Assembly: GCA_026545765.1 (NCBI GenBank)
Contig: CM048844.1
Coordinates: 62,857,035 to 62,921,034, forward strand
DNA length: 64,000 nucleotides
Direction of reading: 5' to 3'
DNA from: Plantago major
Taxonomy: Eukaryota > Streptophyta > Magnoliopsida > Lamiales > Plantaginaceae
Part shown: piece after piece, positions 56,467-64,000 of the stretch
How the letters are laid out: each line of letters opens with the position of its first letter
Position numbering within the stretch: the stretch's first letter is position 1
Made by a program: the position numbers and the translations under genes
Notes under the pieces: generated by a model
What the model was told of the DNA's origin: nothing
Seen by the model: only the letters and a program-made list of their open reading frames with translations
Database searches by the model: none

Positions 56467-57490
56467 AACAAGTCTTGTGAAGGTGGTCTCTTTTTAAGCT
56501 AAAAAGATTCAAACTGATGTTCTTACGTAAATTTTTTTTTTTTTTTAACAAAATCAATAATGTTTTATCAGTAAAAATTTATGACTCGCCATTTAATGTA
56601 GTTTTATATCATCAACTATTTTACATTTGAACATCGGTGTTGTACATAAAACAAGTAATCCCTCCGTCCCAGTTTAAACTTTCCGTGGGCCCGGACACAA
56701 AATTTTAAGAGAAAAGTAAATAAAGTAGGAGAGATAGTGATAAAGTATGAGAGATAGAGAATAAAGTATGAGAGAGATTTTCCATTTAAGGGATGGGAAG
56801 TTGCAATTGGGACTTCCCAAAATGGAATACGGGAAGTTGAAATTGGGATAGAGGGAGTATTATTTAACAAAAATACTTTCCTTACGTTTATGGATAGCAT
56901 TGATGTTTTTAGTAAAATTCCTAATGTTTCTCGCTTAGTAAAACCTATAATGTTTCTAGCTATAATCATAAGTCTTTTTTAGTCCCTCTATAAAGTTCCC
57001 AGGAGACTTTCTCTTATTTTTATTGTTATTACTGTATTTTGCTGATTTCGTTATTGCTCGATGCGCATAAACACCCTTGAATGTCCAAATATGTGTGATC
57101 ACTGAAAAAAAAAAAAAAAACAAGGAAGAAGATTGTTTGAGCCACACGTACCTCGGTCGCATAATGGTTGTTTTTTAGTGGCTTGGCTTCCCCAGTTCTT
57201 AGATTCTTAGAAATTATATGTACTTCTCATTTGTTTGGCTAAGATTACAGAACAGTGCTGTTCCTAGTGTTACAGAAATTCTTACATCTGCAAATATTAT
57301 TTTGGAGGTTTCACTGTATTTTTTTAAACTATAGGGGTATTCTGTGATCTGGCCTTTATGCAGAGGTTGTACTCTATATCCGTCCTTGTACAGAAACACT
57401 GACCTTTGATTTCTTTCTTTTGTGTAACAGGAGAAGTGGGCAAAGAATCTGTATATCGCATCTGTTTGCTATGGTCGCACAGTTTCATAA
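50121..57490 (+). CDS. Casein-kinase-1-like Ser/Thr kinase, EL1-like/MUT9-like (AEL/MLK) family, 16 coding exons, 694 aa
   Basis: Exons by GT-AG boundaries: 50121-50474, 51649-51780, 51913-51986, 52069-52138, 52235-52290, 52375-52446, 53316-53410, 53494-53560, 53673-53802, 53962-54180, 54279-54421, 55356-55530, 55762-55852, 55937-56094, 56217-56405, 57431-57490 (2085 nt). The N-terminus [15 protein letters not shown] fits the family start, followed by an Ala/Glu-rich tail region. Kinase motifs: [11 protein letters not shown] (134-144), ATP lysine in VALKFEH (K166), HGDVKPENF (D258, K260, N263), DLGLA (D281). The conserved C-terminal module has [44 protein letters not shown] and [15 protein letters not shown] before the stop. 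Known relatives act in the nucleus and phosphorylate histone H3, cryptochrome, PIF3, ABA receptors or DELLA-type targets. The target here is unknown. The exon set reads without interruption and matches the family length of about 700 residues. Intron 11 (about 930 bp) and intron 15 (about 1 kb, with a MITE) are the longest besides intron 1. Confidence 0.93.
56415..56464. repeat. (TTA)n microsatellite in kinase intron 15
   Basis: About 16 TTA units directly after the donor site of exon 15. Confidence 0.93.
56658..56857. mobile_element. Stowaway-like MITE in kinase intron 15
   Basis: Ends atccctccgtcccag and gggatagagggag are inverted repeats flanked by TA on both sides, about 200 bp. The CTCCCTCCGTCCC terminus is the hallmark of Stowaway MITEs (Tc1/mariner). 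Confidence 0.82.
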
Positions 57491-58200
57491 GGTTGGAAAC
57501 GATCTTAACCTGATGATGTATCTAGCCAGAGAAGGATCTTTGAGGATCTAATCCAGGCCTTTGAAATGCTTGTTGCCGCAAGGTCAAAGTACAGAAGCTA
57601 AATGATAGGGTCTTGTGTTTCCTGTTCGGCATTTATCAATTTGCTGGCAGAGTAAAAGATATATTTGTGGCAGCATATATTATTCTCTGTGGTGTATAGC
57701 ATTTTACAATAAACTATCTTGTAAGTCACATGAGGTGATTTTATTTACAGCTTGAGTACCAACGATTACTGCATTCCTTGCAACTTTTCACTTACTACCT
57801 CACCCTTCTTTCTCTACCCTCAGAATTCTTCATTGATGTTTTAGTCGGTAAGGCAAGCATAAAGATTTGATTCATTTTACTCCTATTCCTATTGATGGAG
57901 CTTCTGAAGCCAGGAATCTCGATTAGTCCCTTGTGGTGATCCAATCTCCTTGATTATAAGCAGATCACATAGTTGCTCTCCGTAGGGTTTTACCGGTCAA
58001 TGAACTTTACCCCTTCTCTACTCGATTGGAAGCAACGGGATAGATTCTTGTAGAACTGTGGTGATTTTTTTATGCTTGGAGGAGAAGGTGGTTTGGGAAG
58101 GGAAGGCAATACTGCATTTGGGTGGGAATTTTTTTTTTTATGGGTAATATTTTTGAAAATTTTGGATTTCAACCCTCTTAATCCTCCGAAAAATCTTATA
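57491..58200 (+). other. Kinase 3' UTR and downstream spacer
   Basis: An aataaa-type signal (acaataaac) lies near 57706, so polyadenylation near 57730-57760 is plausible. Beyond that no gene is seen. Confidence 0.5.
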
Positions 58201-58572
58201 CTCCTTTTAGTCCATTAAAAGTTTCCTAAGGGGTTATTTTCTCTTTGTTTAAGAAGAATTAGTTAAATATTAGTTTGTGAGTGGTTGTATATTGATAAAG
58301 TTGTAAGTGGGTGATAAAGTAAAAGTGAGAGAGGATAAAATGATGATAAAATAGAAGAATTGGTTAAATATTAGTTTGTGAGTGGTTGTATATTGATAAA
58401 GTTGTAAGTGGGTGATAAAGTAAAAGTGAGAGAGTGGATAAAATGATGATAAAATAGAAAAGAGAAAAAATAAAAATTTAGTTAATGGGATAAAAACTTT
58501 CCTTTTTTGAGTTAGGAAGTTTGTAACGAAACATCATAAAAGGAAATGAAGTTTTTAATGAAACGGAGGGAG
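58201..58572. mobile_element. Stowaway-like MITE with an internal 101-bp tandem duplication
   Basis: Starts ctccttttagtccatt after TA and ends aatgaaacggagggag before TA. Inside, agaagaat...gtgataaagtaaaag occurs twice, starting at 58252 and 58353 (101-bp period). Confidence 0.72.
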
Positions 58573-58824
58573 TATATATAATTTTGCCTCCGAGGTTGAA
58601 ATCTTGGTTCGCCCTTCATCGCATTAGTGCATTAGTGAAGCACCATTTGGCCTCCAAAATATAGTTGTAATTTGTTTCCCAACTATTCTTCTAAGACTCT
58701 TATAGCTCGGCCCATGTAAATCAACGATATGACCCCACTCCACAGTTCAACATTTTCAACCACTGCTCCAATTAGAGTTCTACATCTCAACTCCAAACTG
58801 ATACCCAAAAAACTTGATTTTATA

Positions 58825-59075
58825 CTCCCACTGTCCCGAAAAACTTTATACATTAAGGTTAGCGCTCAGTTTTATGCGAAAAGTTAAAATAATGATAGAA
58901 TATAGAAAAAGTGGGAAAAAGTATACTTTTAATGGTAAATTGTGTAATTTGAGTGTAAAGTTGAGATTGTTTATTATTTGTTGGGTGTGGGGTAGTTTAC
59001 TTTTTTAGTAATGTATGAAGTTCTATGGTACGATTAAAAATGACAAATGTATAAAATTTTGCGGAACAGAGGCAT
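58825..59075. mobile_element. Degenerate Stowaway-like MITE
   Basis: Left end ctcccactgtcccg with ctttatacat; right end atgtataaaattttgcgg then aacagaggcat, flanked by TA. The right terminus has several substitutions. Confidence 0.62.
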
Positions 59076-59710
59076 TACCAAAATATAATGCAGTTTGCCA
59101 TTTTGGAGATTCTTTAATTACTTTACATCCCCTTAAATGAAAACCACTATCTGTAAAAAAAAATTTATCACTAATGTTTTATCTTTCCCCTCTTACTTTT
59201 TACCACCTACATCCAACTTTATTAATGTAAACCATTTATGTTACTCATTAATCTTATTAGTTGTGCCAATTTCAGTTGTAAAGATTTTGCTGAAACGAAG
59301 GGAAGGGAGAGAATATCATTAATGTTGTGGACTAAAGTACCAACATTGAATTTATATCATTAATGTCAACTTGATTTTAAGACTTCTTTTCCTTAATTTA
59401 TGTTTAATTTTGAGGAAAAAATATTCTACCTTATAACAGTACTAAGATTAACTAAACATTAGAAAGGTTATCATAAAAATACAAGTAAAAATGATTGAAA
59501 AAAATCACTACCATTAGAAGGATCAATATCACAACATATATTTTATCGATTGCACACTGTAAAAAAAATGAAGTTGTAATTGTTCTGATAAAAACATACA
59601 CCACATTCAAAGGACTCTGCACACTTTTGAAACTAGGGACACAAATAAGAAAAAAAAATCAAATCTTGGTAGTGAACATTACACACAAAGTGGGGGATTA
59701 TACATATAAG
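59076..59710. other. AT-rich intergenic sequence
   Basis: No gene, RNA or clear repeat structure seen. Confidence 0.45.
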
Positions 59711-61161
59711 TTACTTGTATAACATTTTGTGAATGTGAAGAAAAAGTTGATAAGCAAGAGTAAATATTAGAAATAATATTATTTGTTGGGTGATCGAAAC
59801 CGTGTCAGGTTCAGTGTCATGGATATTAGAGTTTGTAGCAAGATTAGGTGGTGAATAGAGGAAACTCATTGAAATTTGATTTCCATCTGCACTTCCAAAC
59901 ACTGGCCTTCCTATTACATGTTTATACTGTCCACCTGTCCATTCCTGTAGAAAAATGTCAGCATAGCTAGATTCTAGATGACGAATTGATATAAACATGA
60001 CAGTTTTTGTTAACGACTGATCAAAGTAAAAAATGTGTCATATGAAAAGTGAGATTAATACAATTCTGTGATATGGGCTAACATTAGTATTTTTTATTGG
60101 TATGTACTTGGTACATTCTATTATGAGTAAATATATTACTATATTAGTAGTGTTAATTTGATGCAATTATAGTAAGTAATCAAGTTGAAGTGATAGAGAC
60201 ATGTAATTATGTAGTTATTGACTCTAATCACCTATTTATACAATTGTACGTGTATTATCAGAACATGAATGAAAAAAAAATTATTTTTTTAGTTAACTAG
60301 CAACGTTAACATACGGATACCAGCGTGAGACGTTTTGTACGTTAACTTAAATTTTAATTAAATCGGGCAATATAAATTCTTTAAGAATGATTATAATAAA
60401 CTGTATTTATTTAAAATTATTAATTAAAAAATTAGTTGTGATATCTTAATTATTTCACCAGTTTATGTGAAATCAACTAAAACTCTATTATTTATAAATT
60501 TGTACCTATCCATATTTTTAAGAGAAGTTAGATATGTGATAACTGTAAAAATGGGCTTGATAATTGATTCCCGAAATTCTTTTAGTATCAGTAGAGATTG
60601 TATTATTCTCTCCCCATCTATATTTCTCTGAGTGTTTACGGATTCTCTCACTAGCAAAAAGGAATCCAACTTTCATTCTTAACATTCTGTTGTGCTGTTA
60701 TGTGATAAAAATTACATGATATCGATACACTTTTACTTTACCGTTAACAAACACTTCCATGTATATATCAATTTCCAACTAGATATTAAAAATGATTATG
60801 TAGTAGATGTACCTGCACCTTGTCACCAAGCGTGAGTACTAAAGAACCCTGAGTTGGGCAAAAGGAAACCCAACCTTTCTTTGAGTAAACCTGAAATTCA
60901 GTTGCTCCATCGCATATATGAACACACAATGCATGTGGGAATTCTGATCCGCTTATCAACGTTCTGATCACATCGTATCTCAATGACTTCTCCGACCAGT
61001 TCTTGCTTCCCACATTCTTGCGAATATGACACATTTTCGCGGCAACAACTCCTCGTTCCAACGCTGCTGTATCAAATTTTATTGAACTTTTTTGTTGCAG
61101 GAATGTCAGAATTTTCCCACCTATTGCTTCAATTTGCGCCCATAACATTTCCAGGTTTTTA
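59711..61161 (-). pseudogene. 2-oxoglutarate/Fe(II)-oxygenase-like gene, 3' two exons only
   Basis: Minus-strand exon 61161-60813 encodes NLEMLWAQIEAIGGK, FDTAALERGVVAAKMCHIRK, SGSEFPHALCVHICDG and KKGWVSFCPTQGSLVLTLGDKVQ. The donor is gtacat, the acceptor ttctacag, and exon 59947-59711 continues EWTGGQYKHVIGRP, NQISMSFLYSPPN and a C-terminal hydrophobic stretch (QQIILFLIFTLAYQLFL) ending KMLYK. The pattern (G-T/S-L-V-x-x-x-G-D-x-x-Q, then G-Q-Y-K-x-V, then a C-terminal F-x-x-P) fits the double-stranded beta-helix of 2OG oxygenases. The iron ligands are not in the standard HxD...HRV form, and the 2OG-binding Arg of RxS reads Gln (QIS). The C-terminal hydrophobic segment could be a tail anchor. 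No upstream exons were found up to the retroelement debris at 61539. Broken gene or divergent family; function not assigned. Confidence 0.5.
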
Positions 61162-61538
61162 CTGCACACAATATAAGCCTTGTCAGAGAATTAATATATC
61201 TTAGTTATTAATTCCTTTCGTCCCAAAATATGAAACTTTAACAATTCTAAAAAAAAGGCCATTCTCGCAGATTATGATCCGGATCACCAAACGTAACCTT
61301 TTAAATAGGATTCACCGACACAAAAAAAGTCTTAAATGTACATGTCACACACGTATTAGACGCATAGACTCGGGTACACACCTTGAACACGTATCAGACG
61401 CGCCATTAGTAAATTTTGAACTCGTGGACACATATAGAAGGTGTGTCCATCACGCGAGTCTGACACATGAAGAGATACATTTGTAAAAACAAGGCCCGTG
61501 AAATTCGATGAACCGAAGGTAGTTCAGGGGTTATCAAA
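61162..61538. other. Intergenic sequence with short acgtgt/gacacg words
   Basis: 61330-61480 has scattered forward and reverse copies of cacacg/gtgtc words, like common dispersed plant repeats, but no defined ends. A lone cctttcgtccc near 61214 resembles a Stowaway end without its partner. Confidence 0.35.
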
Positions 61539-61900
61539 TGTTATATATGTAATTTAGATAGCAAATATTGTTACAATATACAGATTGAAAGAAAACAATA
61601 TTATATTGATGAATGATCAATCTATCGAAGTAAGTCGTACAAGAAAATAGAAAGCAAAAAAAGCATAAATAGACATATAAACTAGCTAATTAATACTATA
61701 CTAGGAAACGAAAAGTAAGCTATAGAAGATATTTAATACAAAACGTAGTAATATGATAGAATATGACTTGGACTAGGAGATGAATTTTTTTTCAAGTTGA
61801 AATAATTTTTTTTTATATATCTCGACACCCCCCTCAAGAGGAACATGGATATCACGCATCTTCATCTTTGATATTAGATGAAGGAAAAGAAATAATAGCA
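61539..61900 (-). mobile_element. 3' end of another copia family (LTR fragment, polypurine tract, last internal codons)
   Basis: On the minus strand, SKMKMRDIHVPLEGGVE (61820-61880) resembles the C-terminal tail of many copia polyproteins. It is encoded partly by a polypurine tract (cctcttgagggggg), followed directly by TGTCGAG, a plausible LTR start (61827). An AT-rich stretch continues to a possible end at 61539 (tgttatatatg), about 290 bp. No target duplication was identified. Confidence 0.5.
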
Positions 61901-62006
61901 ATAGTATATAAGCCCAAAGACAGTAGAAATAGAGATCAACCCAGAGCAGGCTGAGATCATGATCATTCGAGAGCATGTTGAGATAGAGACAAACCTAGAG
62001 CATGCA

Positions 62007-62999
62007 TATTAGGAATATCTTTTAGATTTTGATCAACAACTTAAATGACCTACCTTATCTTAGAAAGGTTACTAGTACTTTTAGTTCACTTAAACATTGT
62101 AAAAGAGAAAGCTTACTGAGTATGTTAATTTAGTTAATCTTGTATTCGATGTTAGGTCTTTTGAATTTAATTTTTATATCTTTATTGAAGACCAAGAAGC
62201 AAGCATCCAACAGAAGACACTCAATTTGAAGATCAAGTAGACTGCACAAGATAACTGAAGACAAGGAAGGAAGGTCTCCTCATATACCTATCCTCAAATA
62301 CCTTGAGGAAACAATTGTTGTTAAAAAACAAGTTTCTGAAGACAAAAGGAAACTGAGAAAGGATTGTGTAAAGGTTTAGATACCTTGCACATATCCGTTG
62401 CGACTACAGGATAAAATAGTACATTGCATTAATTACGCAGACATAGTTGTCTGAACAAAAGAGGACAGTCTCTGCAAAGAGATAAAGCCCATTGCACTAC
62501 TATCTCAGATGTCAGTAGTTTGAATCCCATAATGCCTAACATATACTATTCAAACGGGAGGATTCTCAACTATAAATATCACCACTTAGAATGTTTGAAG
62601 ACACACAACACAGAATGAACACAAGCATACAAACCTTCGAACCTACTTTCAATCTCTCAAGCTTACTGTTGCGACTCAAGCTCCCAGTTTCTAAGTAGCT
62701 CTCAAGTTCGTGTCCTGAACTGCAACAATATCCTTGCATACTGTGAACGAGTTGAATCACAAGATCAAAGTTGCGACTAAATCAGTATTCATTCTCCTAA
62801 ACATGTAACAAGCCTTGGCTAATTGAGAACAACTTCCCATTCTTTGAAAAGAGTATTAAGGAAGATTGATTCTACAAGTTCTAACTAAGTAACTGAGAAA
62901 CGTTACAAGGTTGAACTTACTGTGATAACTCTATAACCTCAAAAACACCAACATGCGTGTTAAGGAAATGATTTAATTGAGAAAGCTAAAGTCCTAACC
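62007..62999 (+). repeat. A-family LTR fragment F, plus orientation
   Basis: Starts tattaggaatatc (TG mutated to TA). It carries the family's gaccaagaagcaagcatcc, ctataaatatcaccac (near 62569) and gcttactgttgcgact landmarks, and is cut at 62999 by LTR G. No polypurine tract precedes it. Confidence 0.78.
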
Positions 63000-64000
63000 T
63001 GTTGGTCCAGATAATGGCAAAGTAAAAGACTCGGGGTTGAATAGTCTTTTCACACTTTTGTCAATAAAACAATTTCTCAGATATCTGATACTTATAATCA
63101 GAAAGCGGAAGACTTTAGTGACAAGTGCACATGCTCAGCAAGCTATAAGTGTGTAAATACTCAACAAGTAAATAATGAAATAAGTAAGGTGCAGTAAGTA
63201 AATGACACAAGGCTTTATAGTGGTATCTGAGGGTGGCGTAATCCCTCAACTAATAAACTCGCACTTTCTCAGGACTTGAATTCACTAAGATAAGATGATG
63301 AGTTCCCCTTACAAAATCCTATCTCTTGATCCCTGTTACACTAGGTTCCCAACTAAGTCTTCCCCTTGAGTTGTTCCCCAGCTATCTGAGCCAAGTACTT
63401 CCTCTACTCAGTAACCTTTGAGCTGTTCCTTAGTTTCCCAAACTAAGTACTTCCTATGCTCAACGCCTTTGTGGTGTTGGTTATGGTAGTTTGTCTGGTG
63501 AACTTTCTTTATAACTTATGTAGTTATGTTCAGATAGCTCTATAGAATCAATCTTACTTAATACACTTCACAATGTATGGTAAGTTGTTCTTTACTGACC
63601 CAAGTCTTTGTTGTATGTTCAAGACAATGAATCTCAGATATCAGTCGCAACTTGATCTTTTGATTCAACTCTTTCACAATGAACAATGCTTATTAAGGAT
63701 CAAGACACTTAGAACTTTCGTGCTGCTTAGAAATCAAGAGCTTTAGTCGCAACAGTAAGCTAGAGAGAGTAAGTAGTATGAGGGCTTGTATGCTTGAGTA
63801 TAATTTGAGTTATGGTGTCAGTGTTCAAGGTGTGTCTTCAAGCATTCTAAGTGTTGATATTTATAGTTGAATTTCAAGCCGTTTGAATAATATCCGTTAA
63901 GCTTCTTTGAAATTCAAACTATTGATATCTGTAAATAGTATTGCAGTGAGCTTTGTCTCTTTTAAGAGATTTCCTCTTTTGTTCAGACATCTCTGTCTGC
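63000..64000 (-). repeat. A-family LTR G, minus orientation, running off the right edge
   Basis: Begins tgttggtccag at 63000 without an adjacent primer-binding site. It is therefore a 3' LTR whose element extends beyond the window, or a solo LTR. TATA-like sequence gatatttatag lies near 63856-63866. At the hairpin position only a 12-nt palindrome tcagatatctga remains (63077-63088). Confidence 0.85.

Noticed and set aside
61330-61480. Defined transposon ends in the cacacg/gtgtc-rich stretch
   Set aside because: No consistent termini or target duplication could be found.

Overview
This is a repeat-rich, AT-rich nuclear window from a flowering plant. The evidence is GT-AG introns in a plant-specific kinase gene, Ty1/copia elements primed by initiator tRNA-Met, Stowaway-type MITEs, a Mutator-like element and a nuclear copy of chloroplast ycf2. 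I cannot name the species. Only one gene looks fully intact: a 16-exon casein-kinase-1-like gene of the EL1-like/MUT9-like (AEL/MLK) family at 50121-57490 on the + strand.

Layout. 1-26221 is a nest of related Ty1/copia elements with 1.4-1.6 kb LTRs and an extra 3' ORF, probably SIRE/Maximus-like. Copy A (1-6846, minus, 3' end outside the window) sits inside the RNase H region of copy B (6847-13994, minus). Copy B is itself split by a 1374-bp solo LTR of another family (9296-10669, TSD tttcc). Copy B lies against a scrap of accessory ORF (H, 13995-14257). Copy C (14258-22836, minus) keeps both LTRs but has lost nearly all of pol, and its protease start is fused in frame to the accessory ORF. 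Copy E (22837-26221, plus) is an accessory ORF plus a truncated 3' LTR. A LINE 3' fragment (26222-27310), a MITE-like block and a second solo LTR of the 9296 family (28350-29703, TSD gtaac) follow. Then come a long (TA)n tract and a roughly 2-kb plastid ycf2 insertion (30825-32845).

33776-49330 is one composite: a Mutator-like element with long TIRs and a 10-bp target duplication. It carries a broken mudrA-like transposase (+) and a convergent GRF-zinc-finger ORF (-). A complete SIRE-like copia element (D, 36331-46682, TSD ctttc) has been inserted into its transposase. The MULE ends about 0.8 kb before the kinase start codon. Downstream of the kinase lie two Stowaway-like MITEs (a third is in its last intron), a 3' fragment of a 2-oxoglutarate-oxygenase-like gene (59711-61161, minus), the 3' end of another copia family, and two abutting A-family LTRs in opposite orientation at the right edge.

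The most unusual signals are these. A hairpin in the A-family LTRs has different stem sequences in different copies yet stays base-paired. A 13-bp palindrome (TGTTGASTCAACA) is scattered eight times through element D in LTRs, coding and spacer alike. Copy C is a gag/protease/accessory fusion. The MULE carries a GRF-type second ORF in the mudrB-like position.

All coordinates, translations and repeat comparisons were done by eye. Family names rest on recognised motifs, not on searches.
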